Shown here one piece after another: positions 1-9,063 of a stretch of 64,000 nucleotides of DNA. Both the position numbers and the translations under genes were made by a program. The notes under the pieces were generated by a model. The model did not search any database. It saw nothing but the letters and a program-made list of their open reading frames with translations, and was not told the origin of the DNA. The stretch's first letter is position 1; every line of letters begins with the position of its first letter. The stretch spans positions 62,001 through 126,000 of the forward strand of contig NZ_JAGHQP010000005.1 of NCBI RefSeq assembly GCF_017744255.1, read 5' to 3'. Source of the DNA: Brevundimonas sp. A19_0. Lineage in GTDB: Bacteria > Pseudomonadota > Alphaproteobacteria > Caulobacterales > Caulobacteraceae.

Positions 1-123
1 GGCGTGCCCGAACTGCTGCGCGCGGCCTGGGCTGAAGTCCGCCGGACGCGTGGCGAGATCGAGGACGAGGACGCCCTTTCGGAGGACGGGGTGTCGCCCA
101 CGACGGAGGAATGGACACCTTGA
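1..123 (+). CDS. obgE: Obg/CgtA GTPase, C-terminal end (partial)
   Basis: Only the last 40 codons are in the window, ending at the TGA at 121-123. The tail is acidic and ends in a short Trp-Thr-Pro motif, as seen in the variable C-terminus of alphaproteobacterial Obg GTPases, which act in ribosome assembly and stress control. The GTPase domain is outside the window, so the name rests on the tail and on the position directly upstream of proB, a common alphaproteobacterial order. It overlaps the proB start by 13 bases, suggesting translational coupling. Confidence 0.65.
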   Translation, partial: GVPELLRAAWAEVRRTRGEIEDEDALSEDGVSPTTEEWTP

Positions 124-1268
124 CCCGCAAACGGCCGCTTCAGGCCGCCAAGACGATTGCCGCCGCTGACCGTATTGTTCTGAAGATCGGCTCCGCCCTG
201 CTGGTGGACCGCAAGTCCAATACGGTGGACATGGCGCGTCTGAAGGGCCTGGCCGCCGACATCGCCGACTGGCGCGAGGAGGGCAAACAGGTTCTGGTGG
301 TCTCGTCCGGTGCCGTCGCGTTGGGGCGTCGACGCCTCGGCTCGCGGGCGAGGGGCGGGGGCCTGGAAAAGAAACAGGCCTCGGCCGCCGCCGGTCAATC
401 CATGCTGATGCATGCCTGGGAGTCGGTGTTCGACCCCTATGACATCGTCACCGCCCAGATCCTGCTGACCCGCGACGATACCGAGGTCCGCCGCCGCTGG
501 CTGAACGCGCGCGCCACGGTCGGTGCCCTGCTGGACATGGGCGCAGTCCCGATCGTCAACGAGAACGACACCATCGTGACCGAGCAGATCCGCTATGGCG
601 ACAACGACCGTCTGGCGGCCCGCGTGGCCCAGCTGATCGGCGCGGACCTTTTGATCCTGCTGTCCGACGTGGACGGGGTCTATACCGCCGACCCGCGCCA
701 GAATCCGGATGCGGAACACATCCCCTTCATCGCCGAGCTGACCCCCGAGATCGAGGCCATGGCGACCGGCGCCAACGCCGCCGCCGGTGTCGGCACCGGT
801 GGCATGGCGACCAAGCTGATGGCCGCCCGGATCGCGGGCGAGGCCGGGTGTGCCACCCTGATCGCGGCCGGCCGCTCGAAGAAGCGCGGCTCGCAGCACA
901 TCGAGGAAGGCCGTCGCTGCACCCTCATCGCGCCCTCGACCACGGTGCGGGCCGCCTACAAGCAGTGGATCGGCGGCTCGCTGGCCACGCGCGGCCAGAT
1001 CGTGGTCGACAGCGGCTGCCTGAAGGCGCTGGGGCGCGGCAAGTCCCTGCTGGCCGCCGGTGTCGTCGCGGTCGACGGCAATTTCGGCAAGGGCGATCCG
1101 GTCGAGGTGTTCGACGATACGGGGGCCGAGATCGGCCGTGGCCTCGTGCGCTACGACGCCTCCGATGTGACGAAGATTGCCGGCCTCAGATCCCCGGACA
1201 TCAAGGCCGCGCTGGGCTATCCCGGCGGTCCGGTGGTGATCCACGCCGACGACCTGGCCTTGCGCTGA
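111..1268 (+). CDS. proB: Glutamate 5-kinase (ProB)
   Basis: Phosphorylates glutamate with ATP to gamma-glutamyl phosphate, the first and feedback-controlled step of proline synthesis, in the cytoplasm. The 385-residue product has the amino-acid kinase fold: VLKIGSALL near residue 24, VSSGAVALG near residue 64, the substrate loop VNENDTI near residue 148, and [13 protein letters not shown] near residue 183. A C-terminal PUA domain (about 285-375) follows, as in full-length bacterial ProB. The ATG overlaps the end of obgE. proA follows after 65 bases in the same orientation, so the two enzymes whose intermediate is channelled are made together. Confidence 0.96.
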   Translation: MDTLTRKRPLQAAKTIAAADRIVLKIGSALLVDRKSNTVDMARLKGLAADIADWREEGKQVLVVSSGAVALGRRRLGSRARGGGLEKKQASAAAGQSMLMHAWESVFDPYDIVTAQILLTRDDTEVRRRWLNARATVGALLDMGAVPIVNENDTIVTEQIRYGDNDRLAARVAQLIGADLLILLSDVDGVYTADPRQNPDAEHIPFIAELTPEIEAMATGANAAAGVGTGGMATKLMAARIAGEAGCATLIAAGRSKKRGSQHIEEGRRCTLIAPSTTVRAAYKQWIGGSLATRGQIVVDSGCLKALGRGKSLLAAGVVAVDGNFGKGDPVEVFDDTGAEIGRGLVRYDASDVTKIAGLRSPDIKAALGYPGGPVVIHADDLALR

Positions 1269-1333
1269 CGAAGCCCGAACCGCCCCTCAGGGGTTGAAAC
1301 TGACGGAGACGGACCGACCTTAAAGGAATGACC

Positions 1334-2635
1334 ATGACCCAGACTGCGGAGATCGCACCCGACACATCCACCGGATCCACCCTCGAAGCCGAGATGCTGG
1401 CTCTGGGCCGAAAGGCCCGCGCCGCAGCGCGCGAGCTGGGCCTCGCCTCGGCCGAGACGCGGACACGCGCCATCGCCGGGATGGCCAAGGCGCTCAAGGC
1501 CCGCTCCGCCGAGGTGCTGGAGGCCAATGCGGTGGACCTCGAGGCCGCCAGGGCCAAGGGCATGGCCTCTGCCATGATGGACCGGCTGGCGCTCGACGAA
1601 AAACGTCTGGGCGGGGTGATCGAGGCTCTGGAGAAGATCGCGGCCATTCCCGACCCCGTCGGCATCGAAACGGCCCGCTGGACGCCTGACAACGGGCTCG
1701 ACATCGCCCGGGTGCGCACGCCGATCGGCGTGCTGGCCATCATCTATGAAAGCCGCCCCAATGTGACGGCCGACGCTGCGGCCCTGGCCGTGCGCGCCGG
1801 CAATGCGGTGATCCTGCGTGGCGGCTCGGAATGCCTGCGCTCGAACCTCGCCATTCACGCCGCCCTTGCCGAAGGGCTGAAGCACGCCGGCCTGCCGCAG
1901 GAGTGCGTGCAGATCGTCACCACCCGCGATCGCGCGGCGGTCGGTCACATCCTGCAAGGCCTGGACGGGTCCATCGACCTGCTCATCCCGCGGGGCGGCC
2001 GCTCGCTGGTCGAGCGTGTGCAGACCGAGGCGCGCGTCGCCGTCCTCGGCCACCTCGAGGGCGTCAATCACGTCTATGTCGACGCCAGTGCCGATCCGGA
2101 CATGGCGCGCGAGGTGGTGCTGAACGCCAAGATGCGCCGCGTGTCGGTCTGCGGGGCCGCCGAGACCCTGCTGGTCGACAAGGCCGGGGCCGAGAAACTG
2201 CTGCCCGGCATTGCCGAGGCCCTGACCGGGGCCGGCTGTGAGCTGCGCGCCGACCCTGCCGCCCGCAAGATCATCCCCGACGCGACCGAGGCCACTGAGG
2301 CCGACTGGCCCACCGAATATCTGGCCGCCATCATGGCCGTGAAACTGGTCGACGGCGTCGGCGGCGCGCTCGAGCACATCGCCCGCTACGGCTCGGGCCA
2401 CACCGAGGCGATCGTCGCCTCCGACGATGCGGTGATCGAGCGCTTCCTGTCCCAGGCGGACGCCGGCATCGTGCTGGCCAATGCCTCGACCCAGTATGCC
2501 GACGGCGGCGAGTTCGGCTTCGGCGGCGAGATCGGCATTTCCACCGACCGACTGCACGCGCGCGGCCCGGTGGGCGCCGAACAGCTGACCAGCTTCAAAT
2601 ATGTGGTGCGCGGCAAGGGCCACGCCCGGCCCTGA
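1334..2635 (+). CDS. proA: Gamma-glutamyl phosphate reductase (ProA)
   Basis: NADPH-dependent reduction of gamma-glutamyl phosphate to glutamate semialdehyde, the second step of proline synthesis. The protein is an aldehyde-dehydrogenase-fold enzyme of the usual size, with YESRPNVTADAA, a RGG(S/K) nucleotide-binding stretch, the catalytic cysteine in RRVSVCGAAE (about residue 275), and the conserved end GPVGAEQLTSFKYV. An in-frame ATG lies at 1328, but the purine-rich AAAGGA at 1322-1327 is only correctly spaced (6 bases) for the ATG at 1334, which is preferred. It is co-oriented with proB and followed by nadD. Confidence 0.96.
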   Translation: MTQTAEIAPDTSTGSTLEAEMLALGRKARAAARELGLASAETRTRAIAGMAKALKARSAEVLEANAVDLEAARAKGMASAMMDRLALDEKRLGGVIEALEKIAAIPDPVGIETARWTPDNGLDIARVRTPIGVLAIIYESRPNVTADAAALAVRAGNAVILRGGSECLRSNLAIHAALAEGLKHAGLPQECVQIVTTRDRAAVGHILQGLDGSIDLLIPRGGRSLVERVQTEARVAVLGHLEGVNHVYVDASADPDMAREVVLNAKMRRVSVCGAAETLLVDKAGAEKLLPGIAEALTGAGCELRADPAARKIIPDATEATEADWPTEYLAAIMAVKLVDGVGGALEHIARYGSGHTEAIVASDDAVIERFLSQADAGIVLANASTQYADGGEFGFGGEIGISTDRLHARGPVGAEQLTSFKYVVRGKGHARP

Positions 2636-2726
2636 GACCAGCACTCAGGCCTCGCAATCAGGTCGAGACAAGCCGGGACGGGGATGTTAGGGCAGCGCTG
2701 AGCATAAGCCCCGCCGAGACCCGTCC

Positions 2727-3395
2727 TTGAGCTTCTTTCACGCCGGCCCTGCCCCCCGGACCTCCGGGCCCCGCCCCGGCGGCCTGAACGACGGGCTGCT
2801 GCTCTATCCGGGCATGCGGGTCGGCCTGTTCGGCGGCTCGTTCAATCCCGCGCATAAGGGCCATGTCCATGTGGCCGAGACGGCCCTGCGTCGTCTGGGC
2901 CTGGACCGGGTCATCTGGCTGGTTTCGCCCCAGAATCCGCTCAAGTCCTCGACCGAGACAGCCCCCCTCGCCGAGCGGATGGCCTCGGCCCGCCACTGGG
3001 CCGACCGGGGCGACGGCGCCCGCCACATGGTCATTTCCGACTTTGAATCCCGCGTCGGCACCACCCGTACCATCGACACATTGCGGGCGCTCACGGCCCG
3101 ATATCCGGGCGTGAAGTTCGTCTGGCTGATGGGGTCGGACAATCTGGCCAGCTTCCATCGCTGGCGGGGGTGGACCGATCTGTTGTCCCTGATGCCGATG
3201 GCCGTCGTCGCCCGCCCCGGAAGCCTGCTGGAGAGCCGTTCAGCCCCGGCGGCGCTCCGCTATCGGCGCTACCGCATCCACGCCCATGAGGCCCTGACCC
3301 TCGCCGACCGCGAGGCCCCGGCCTGGGTCTATCTGACGGCGCCGCTCAACCGGGCCTCGTCGACCGAGATCCGTGCGGCGGCCGGCCGCTCGTGA
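2727..3395 (+). CDS. nadD: Nicotinate-nucleotide adenylyltransferase (NadD)
   Basis: Transfers AMP from ATP to nicotinate mononucleotide to give deamido-NAD. The nucleotidyltransferase signature GLFGGSFNPAHKGHVHVAE sits near residue 33, and the C-terminal SSTEIRA matches the family's ISST-x-IR motif. The longest frame starts at a TTG (2727). An ATG at 2814 lies three residues before the signature and is the alternative, but neither start has a clear Shine-Dalgarno sequence. A 20-30 residue N-terminal extension before the motif is plausible for alphaproteobacteria. It is followed by rsfS and rlmH, a conserved order. Confidence 0.93.
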   Translation: MSFFHAGPAPRTSGPRPGGLNDGLLLYPGMRVGLFGGSFNPAHKGHVHVAETALRRLGLDRVIWLVSPQNPLKSSTETAPLAERMASARHWADRGDGARHMVISDFESRVGTTRTIDTLRALTARYPGVKFVWLMGSDNLASFHRWRGWTDLLSLMPMAVVARPGSLLESRSAPAALRYRRYRIHAHEALTLADREAPAWVYLTAPLNRASSTEIRAAAGRS

Positions 3396-3477
3396 CCGCC
3401 CCGGCGGGATGTGCTAGGCTGGCGCCTGATCTGTCACCGACTGGAGTATTCCGCTGACCCCCTCGCCCGCGCACGAC

Positions 3478-3900
3478 GTGCACGCTGACGACACGCCTTC
3501 CGCCGAGACCGACGGCCCGGACAGTCCCGGCGCCCACTCTGCGGAACTTCCGACCGGAAGCACCCCGCTCGAAAACGCCCTCCTGGCCAAGCTGGACGAG
3601 GACAAGGCGCAGGACATCGTCCTGATCGACCTCAAGGGCAAAAGCCCGATGTCCGACACCATGATCGTGGCTTCGGGCCGCTCGCATCGCCACGTCAGCG
3701 CGCTTGCCGATCACCTGCTGCGGACGCTCAAGGATCACGGCCTCGGCCGGGTCAAGGTCGAGGGCCTGCCGCACTGCGACTGGGTGCTGATCGATGCCGG
3801 TGACGTCATCGTCCACCTGTTCCGGCCCGAGGTGCGGACCTTCTACAACATTGAAAAGATCTGGGCGGTCGATGCCGCCCACCGCACGGCCCGCGTCTGA
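3478..3900 (+). CDS. rsfS: Ribosomal silencing factor RsfS
   Basis: Binds uL14 on the 50S subunit and blocks subunit joining, slowing translation in starvation. The core (about residues 32-132) contains KAQDIVLIDLKGKSPMSDTM, the ASGRSHRHV segment, GLPHCDWVLIDAGDVIVHLF, and the end RTFYNIEKIWA, all diagnostic for the family. The first 30 residues are low-complexity and not conserved. A GTG at 3478 opens the listed frame. A GGAG at 3442-3445 lies before an upstream in-frame non-ATG codon, so the true start may be slightly earlier. It lies between nadD and rlmH. Confidence 0.92.
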   Translation: MHADDTPSAETDGPDSPGAHSAELPTGSTPLENALLAKLDEDKAQDIVLIDLKGKSPMSDTMIVASGRSHRHVSALADHLLRTLKDHGLGRVKVEGLPHCDWVLIDAGDVIVHLFRPEVRTFYNIEKIWAVDAAHRTARV

Positions 3901-3927
3901 TCCCTTGCCGGTCCGGGGACGGCCTTC

Positions 3928-4392
3928 GTGAAACTCTCGATCGTCGCCATTGGCCGCGCGGGGCGGGGTCCCGAAGCTGAACTCGCCAGCGACTATGCCG
4001 AACGCGTGGGTCGCACCGGCCGGGCGATCGGCCTCGGCCCCTGTGATCTGGTGGATCTCGAACCGAAAAAGTCGGGCCCGATACCCGAGGCCGCAGCGTT
4101 GCTGGCGGCCACGGCCGGGGCGCGCCTGATCGCCTGTGACGAGCGCGGGCGGACCTTCTCGTCCCGGGCCTTCGCCGAGCTGATCCGCGACATCCGCGAC
4201 GGCGGAGAGCGCCATCTGGCCTTTGTCATCGGTGGCGCCGACGGTCTGGACGCCAGCGTGCGGGACGCGGCCTCGATGACCCTGGCCTTCGGGCCCCAGA
4301 CCTGGCCCCACGCCCTGGCCCGCGCCATGCTGGCCGAGCAGATCTACCGGGCGACCTCCCTGCTGGCCGGCACCCCCTATCATCGGGACTGA
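3928..4392 (+). CDS. rlmH: 23S rRNA pseudouridine-1915 N3-methyltransferase (RlmH)
   Basis: SPOUT-class methyltransferase that methylates pseudouridine 1915 in helix 69 of 23S rRNA on the assembled ribosome. The 154-residue length is standard. The trefoil-knot motifs are present: LIACDERGRTFSS, FVIGGADGLD, and the C-terminal AEQIYRATSLLAGTPYHRD. The gene starts with GTG. It follows rsfS after 27 bases and is followed after 5 bases by the EnvC-like gene, so this is one transcription unit. Confidence 0.95.
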   Translation: MKLSIVAIGRAGRGPEAELASDYAERVGRTGRAIGLGPCDLVDLEPKKSGPIPEAAALLAATAGARLIACDERGRTFSSRAFAELIRDIRDGGERHLAFVIGGADGLDASVRDAASMTLAFGPQTWPHALARAMLAEQIYRATSLLAGTPYHRD

Positions 4393-4397
4393 GGGCG

Positions 4398-5471
4398 ATG
4401 TGGCGCGCCCTCCTCATCGTCCTGCTGGCCTGCGGTCTGGTCGGGGGGCCGGTCTCGGGCCAGACCCCGACCCGTGCCGATCCGGAAGCCGTCGCCCAGC
4501 TTCAGGCCCGCTATCGCGACGCGGTCATCCGCTCGCGGCGGCTGGAGGCCGATGTTGCCGCACTGGATCGTCGCATTGCCTCGACCGAAGCCGCCCTGGC
4601 TCGCCAGCCGGTCGAGGGCGACCTGACCGTCCAGCTCCAGCGCCGCCAGCTGGATGCAGCGGGTCGGCTCGAGGCCCGGGCCCTCGAGGACCTGGCCCTC
4701 GCCCGGGGGCCGCTGGCACGGGTGCTGGGCGCGCTCCAGACCCTGACCCGGCACCCGCCGCCGCCGCTGCTCGTCTCCTCAGACGAGGCGGTCGACACGG
4801 TGCGCGCCGCTGTCCTGATGCAGGCGCTGGTCGCGCCGCTTGAGGCCCAGGTGGAAAAGGCCGACCGGCGCCGCGATGCCGTGGTCGCGGAACGCCGGGC
4901 CCTGGCCCTTAAAAGCGAGCAACTGTTCGTCAGCGAAAGCCAGACCGGCGACCGTCGCGCCAGTCTGGATGCGCGCCTGTCCGCGGATCGCGCGCGGCGG
5001 GCCAGTCTTCGGGCCGAGGCGGCCCGGGCTGGCCGCGAGGCAAGGGCACTGGAAGCCCGGCTGCGGTCCTCGGGCGCCAGCGTCCCGACCGTCGCCGTCA
5101 ACCAGGCACCGGCCCTGCGCCTGCCCGCCGGCCGCGACAGCCTGATGGCGCCCGTCGAAGGGGCGCCGGTCGAGCGGTTCGGGCGCGGATCGACCGGCTG
5201 GCAATGGCGGGCCGCGGGCCAGCCCGTGGTCGCGCCCCTGTCCGCCGAGGTCATCCATGCGGGTCCGCTGGAAGGCTGGGGTCAGGTGGTCATTCTGGAT
5301 GCCGGGCCCGGCTGGCGGGTCGTGCTGTCGGGGCTGGGCGCGCTGGACGTCGCTACCGGTCAGCGCGTCGAGACAGGCCAGCGGCTGGGGCAGGGCAGCG
5401 AGGCCCTGCCGGTCCTGCTGGAACTGCGCCGCGAGGAACTGCCGGTCGATCCCTCGCCCTGGCTGGACTAG
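4398..5471 (+). CDS. EnvC-type murein hydrolase activator (degenerate LytM)
   Basis: Predicted periplasmic activator of cell-wall amidases during division. A signal peptide (about residues 1-22) is followed by a long Arg/Ala/Leu-rich coiled coil (about 28-235, with a short break) and a C-terminal LytM/M23-like domain (about 250-357). The zinc ligands of active M23 peptidases are missing. The His-x3-Asp site is replaced around the WQWRAAGQP segment, and the His-x-His site reads LSGLG, while the fold motifs (GWGQVVILDAG, LLELRREELPVDPSPWL) remain. EnvC and NlpD are also catalytically dead. It is followed by ctpA and a polysaccharide deacetylase, the usual envC-ctpA-yibQ cluster. Confidence 0.85.
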   Translation: MWRALLIVLLACGLVGGPVSGQTPTRADPEAVAQLQARYRDAVIRSRRLEADVAALDRRIASTEAALARQPVEGDLTVQLQRRQLDAAGRLEARALEDLALARGPLARVLGALQTLTRHPPPPLLVSSDEAVDTVRAAVLMQALVAPLEAQVEKADRRRDAVVAERRALALKSEQLFVSESQTGDRRASLDARLSADRARRASLRAEAARAGREARALEARLRSSGASVPTVAVNQAPALRLPAGRDSLMAPVEGAPVERFGRGSTGWQWRAAGQPVVAPLSAEVIHAGPLEGWGQVVILDAGPGWRVVLSGLGALDVATGQRVETGQRLGQGSEALPVLLELRREELPVDPSPWLD

Positions 5472-5608
5472 GCCCGGCCCGGTGACACAGATTTTATATC
5501 CCGGCTGGGGTTTCGCCTCGATTTGGTCCCGGGTTCCACTATTTGATAAGGCCCATGTCGGACGCTCGGGTCCCTTCCCGTCGTCACCGCCAAAGGAAAG
5601 ACGAACGT

Positions 5609-6973
5609 ATGCGTAAACTGCTGCTTGTCGGATGTGCGGCCCTGGCTCTGGGTGGCGGCGCTGCGGCCATGGCCCAGAACGCCCGCAACAACTCGACCTT
5701 CGAGGCCATCCAGCTGTTCGGCGACGTCATGGCGGTGGTCAAGCAGGCCTATGTGGTCCCGGTCGACGACAAGAAGCTGGTCGAGGCGGCCCTGAGCGGC
5801 ATGATGACGGCGCTCGACCCCCACTCCAGCTATCTGGCGCCGGCGGGCTTCGGCGAGCTGCGCGAGCGCACCGAGGGACAGTATTCCGGCGTCGGCCTGA
5901 CCATTTCGGCAGAGGGGGGCTTCGTGAAGGTCATCTCGCCGATGGACGGCGGTCCCGCTGCCCGGGCCGGGGTCCAGGCGGGCGATGTCATCTCTTCGAT
6001 CGAGGGCATGACCGCAGCCGGCCTGTCGGTGTCGGAAGTGTCCGAGAAACTGCGCGGGGCGGCGGGCACGGACGTCCGCGTCACCTTCCTGCGCGACGGC
6101 GCCGACCCGCTCGAGGTCACCCTGACGCGCGAGATCATCAAGATCGAGTCCGTGACGGGCCGGGTCGAGGGCGATTTCGGCTATGTCCGTATCTCGACCT
6201 TCAACGAGAACACCGGCCGCGAGCTGAACGAGGTCATGGCCCGCCTGCAGGGCGAGAACCCGAACATCAAGGGCTATGTGCTGGACCTGCGCAATAACGG
6301 CGGCGGCCTGCTGACGGCGGCCATCGCCGTGTCGGACGCCTTCCTCGAGCGCGGCGAGATCGTCAGCCAGCGTGGCCGTCGCCCCGAGCAGATCGAGCGC
6401 TATTCGGCCCGTCCCGGTGATCTGGCCAACGGCCTTCCGGTCGTCGTGCTGGTCAACTACGGCTCGGCCTCGGCGTCGGAAATCGTCGCTGGCGCGCTCA
6501 AGGATCACCAGCGCGCGACCATCGTCGGCCTGACCAGCTTCGGCAAGGGATCGGTCCAGACCGTCATCCCGATGCGCGGCGGACAGGACGGGGCCGTGTC
6601 GATCACCACGGCGCGCTACTACACCCCGTCGGGCGCCTCCATCCAGAAGATCGGCATCGAGCCGGATCTGGAAGTCTCGCGCTCCTTCGCCGAGGCGGGC
6701 ATCGTCGCCCGATCGAACTTCATCTATTCCGAGGCGGCCTATTCGACCGCGCTGGACGCCTCGATCGGCGCCGAGCGCAAGGGCCCCCACGTGCCGGTCG
6801 AGGCGCCGGGCGAGGACTATCCCGACGACAAGGACTATCAGCTGGAGCGTGCCTTTGACGTGCTGCGTGCCGGTGGGGACCTGACCGAACTGGCCGCGGC
6901 TCCCGAGGGGATCGTCGTCACGCCGCCGGGCACCGAACCCGCCCAGATGGCGGCCACCTCCACCCCGGAATAG
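5609..6973 (+). CDS. ctpA: C-terminal processing peptidase, S41 family (CtpA)
   Basis: Periplasmic serine protease that cleaves C-termini of envelope proteins. After a signal peptide ending at AMA-Q (about residue 22) come an N-terminal helical region, a PDZ domain (about 90-170) and the S41 core. The catalytic serine is in NYGSASASEIVAG (about S288) and the lysine in SFGKGSVQT (about K313). An upstream ATG exists, but the ATG at 5609 has AAAGGAAAG eight bases before it and begins directly with the signal peptide. The tail from about 400 is acidic and proline-rich. It lies between the EnvC-like gene and a divergent polysaccharide deacetylase. Confidence 0.94.
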   Translation: MRKLLLVGCAALALGGGAAAMAQNARNNSTFEAIQLFGDVMAVVKQAYVVPVDDKKLVEAALSGMMTALDPHSSYLAPAGFGELRERTEGQYSGVGLTISAEGGFVKVISPMDGGPAARAGVQAGDVISSIEGMTAAGLSVSEVSEKLRGAAGTDVRVTFLRDGADPLEVTLTREIIKIESVTGRVEGDFGYVRISTFNENTGRELNEVMARLQGENPNIKGYVLDLRNNGGGLLTAAIAVSDAFLERGEIVSQRGRRPEQIERYSARPGDLANGLPVVVLVNYGSASASEIVAGALKDHQRATIVGLTSFGKGSVQTVIPMRGGQDGAVSITTARYYTPSGASIQKIGIEPDLEVSRSFAEAGIVARSNFIYSEAAYSTALDASIGAERKGPHVPVEAPGEDYPDDKDYQLERAFDVLRAGGDLTELAAAPEGIVVTPPGTEPAQMAATSTPE

Positions 6974-7098
6974 GGCAAGGGTCCACGATCCCGTCATGGT
7001 GAATCGGGCGTTAGGCTTTCTTAACCGGCGCCCGGCATCATGGGGCAAGGTGGCCTGAACCGCGTTCGCGGGCCGGGCCGTGATGCCGACCGGGTCCG

Positions 7099-8298
7099 AT
7101 GTCTGAGTCCAGTTTCGCCAAACGCCAGTCGCGTCTTGCCCGCCGGGCCGGCACACCGCCGCCGCGGATGGATTTCGCCGCCGTGCGCAAGCGGGCCATC
7201 GCCTTCTTCCGTCGTCCGCCGGTGGCCGTCGCCTCGGCCGGGCTGCTGGTGCTGCTGAGCGCCGGGCTGTTCGTCGCGGTGCTGGGCGACCCCCGGGCGG
7301 GCCTGCCGTCCGCCCGTGTCGACCTCAAGCGCGAGGCGGCCGTGGAGCGCGTGCCGACCGGCATGGAGGCCTTTACCCTCGGTGCCGACGCGGCCTGGCT
7401 GGATCTGGGCGCCGACCCCGACACGCTCGGCACCGAGGCCGTCATCACCCTGCCCGACGGCGCCAGCGTCTCAGGCTCGGGCGAGGGCATCACCGCCCCG
7501 CGTCTGGCCGCCACCTCGCCCCTGCCGCGCGCCCCCATCGACGGCCTGAGCCGCCCGGGACCCGCCGGCCCGCTGCCGGTCATCTCCGCCGACGGACGCA
7601 CCCCGGCCGAGGCCTATGCCCGTCCGTTCCGGGCGAACGGCAAGCCGCGCGTGGCCCTGATCGTCGGTGGCCTCGGCCTGAACGCCACGACCACCCGCGC
7701 CGCGATCGAACGCCTGCCCCCGGAAATCACCCTCAGCTTCGTCCCCTATGCCGACGACCTCCAGGCCTGGATCGACCTGGCCCGCGCGCACGGCCACGAG
7801 GTGATGATCGAAATCCCGATGGAGCCGACCGGCTATCCCGACAACGATCCGGGCCCCTACACCCTGCTGGCGGACGGCGGCCCCGACGATGTCGCCAGCA
7901 AGCTGCCCTGGCTGCTGGGCCGGGCCAGCGGCTATTTCGGGGTGACCAACTATCTGGGCGACCGCTTCATGACGTCCGACGCGGCGTTCGGCAGCATGCT
8001 GGGCACGCTGCGCACCCACGGTCTGGCCTTCATCGACGACGGCCAGGCACGCCGCCGGCCCGGCGCCTGGTCGCGCGCCAGTGCCGACCGGGTGATCGAC
8101 GAGACCCAGACTCCTGTCGCCATCATGGGCCAGCTGAATGCGATCGAGGCCATGGCCAAGCAGCGCGGCGATGCGCTCGGCACCGGCTTCAGCTATCCGG
8201 TGACGGTCGAGGCCGTGGCCCGCTGGGCGGCCGGGCTTGAGGCCCGTGGCCTGCAGCTGGCGCCGGCCAGCGCCATGACCCGCCGGCCGGGGCGCTAG
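7099..8298 (+). CDS. Divergent polysaccharide deacetylase family protein (YibQ-like)
   Basis: A basic N-terminus is followed by one transmembrane segment (about residues 38-58), a low-complexity periplasmic linker, and a divergent polysaccharide deacetylase domain (about 180-390). Recognisable parts are RVALIVGGLGLN, the TLSFVPYADDLQAWIDLARAHGHEVMIEIPMEP stretch, GVTNYLGDRFM and FIDDG. The family (DUF610) is regularly encoded next to envC and ctpA and is thought to act in the periplasm on envelope glycans. The substrate is unknown. rppH begins 8 bases downstream, so the two are probably co-transcribed. Confidence 0.88.
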   Translation: MSESSFAKRQSRLARRAGTPPPRMDFAAVRKRAIAFFRRPPVAVASAGLLVLLSAGLFVAVLGDPRAGLPSARVDLKREAAVERVPTGMEAFTLGADAAWLDLGADPDTLGTEAVITLPDGASVSGSGEGITAPRLAATSPLPRAPIDGLSRPGPAGPLPVISADGRTPAEAYARPFRANGKPRVALIVGGLGLNATTTRAAIERLPPEITLSFVPYADDLQAWIDLARAHGHEVMIEIPMEPTGYPDNDPGPYTLLADGGPDDVASKLPWLLGRASGYFGVTNYLGDRFMTSDAAFGSMLGTLRTHGLAFIDDGQARRRPGAWSRASADRVIDETQTPVAIMGQLNAIEAMAKQRGDALGTGFSYPVTVEAVARWAAGLEARGLQLAPASAMTRRPGR

Positions 8299-8305
8299 GC
8301 AGCGG

Positions 8306-8788
8306 GTGAGCGTGCGCGACCTGTCCCTCTATCGGCCCAATGTCGGTGTCGTCCTGTTCAACGCGGAAGGCCTTGTCTGGCTTGGCCGCCGCATCGGGAC
8401 GCCCGATCCCTGGAACTGGCAGTTCCCGCAAGGGGGCGTCGACAAGGGCGAGGACCTCGAGGCCGCCGCCCGCCGCGAACTGTTCGAGGAAACCGGAGTC
8501 CGCTCGGTTGAGTGGCTGGGCCAGACCGACGACTGGCTGACCTATGACTTCCCGCCCGAAATCCTGAACGGCCCCATGAAGCGCCGGGGCAACATCGGCC
8601 AGAAGCAGATGTGGTTCGCCTACCGGTTCACGGGACAGGATGCGGAGGTCGACCTGACGGCCCATGGCGAGCAGGAGTTCGACGCCTGGCGCTGGGCCGA
8701 CCTGTCCGAAGCGCCCGGCCTGATCGTGCCCTTCAAGCGCGCCGTCTATGAAGAGGTCTGCGCCGCGTTCGCCCGGTTCGCCGCCTGA
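8306..8788 (+). CDS. rppH: RNA pyrophosphohydrolase (RppH, Nudix)
   Basis: Removes pyrophosphate from the 5' end of triphosphorylated RNAs and so starts mRNA decay. The 160-residue protein has the Nudix box GGVDKGEDLEAAARRELFEETGV with all metal-binding glutamates, preceded by the family-typical PWNWQFPQGG. The C-terminal EFDAWRWADLSEAPGLIVPFKRAVYEEV is characteristic of RppH. A GTG start lies 8 bases after the deacetylase stop. Its 3' end overlaps the convergent DUF1272 gene by 43 bases. Confidence 0.95.
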   Translation: MSVRDLSLYRPNVGVVLFNAEGLVWLGRRIGTPDPWNWQFPQGGVDKGEDLEAAARRELFEETGVRSVEWLGQTDDWLTYDFPPEILNGPMKRRGNIGQKQMWFAYRFTGQDAEVDLTAHGEQEFDAWRWADLSEAPGLIVPFKRAVYEEVCAAFARFAA

Positions 8789-9021
8789 CAGCCCTGCGGC
8801 TTCAGCACGCGTTTTGTCGACGCCGGGTATTTGGCCATCAGCCGCGCTGGTCGGATCGGGCGTGGGACGAAGCCGCCGCCGCAGTTCGGGCACACGCCCT
8901 TCAGCGGTCCATCCACGCAATCTGCGCAAAACGTGCATTCGAAGGTGCAGATGCGGGCCGCCGCATTGTCAAACGGCAAGTCCCGGTCGCAGCATTCACA
9001 GTTGGGTCTGAGCTGGAGCAC
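8746..9021 (-). CDS. DUF1272 zinc-binding small protein
   Basis: A 91-residue protein. It begins with LRPNCECCDRDLP and continues with CTFECTFCADCVDG and VCPNCGGGFVPRPIRP, giving four Cys pairs that fit one or two zinc-binding sites. This is the DUF1272 family, of unknown function. Its 3' end runs 43 bases into rppH on the other strand. It is encoded alone, with no recognisable operon partner. Confidence 0.85.
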   Translation of the reverse strand: MLQLRPNCECCDRDLPFDNAAARICTFECTFCADCVDGPLKGVCPNCGGGFVPRPIRPARLMAKYPASTKRVLKPQGCQAANRANAAQTSS

Positions 9022-9063
9022 GTGATTTTCAATCCTCTCCTCGTGGGGGAGCGGGCGTGAGCA

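Noticed and set aside
5468-7156. 562-codon minus-strand open frame opposite ctpA
   Set aside because: Arg/Gly/Asp-rich composition typical of antisense frames in GC-rich DNA, and ctpA is fully supported on the other strand.
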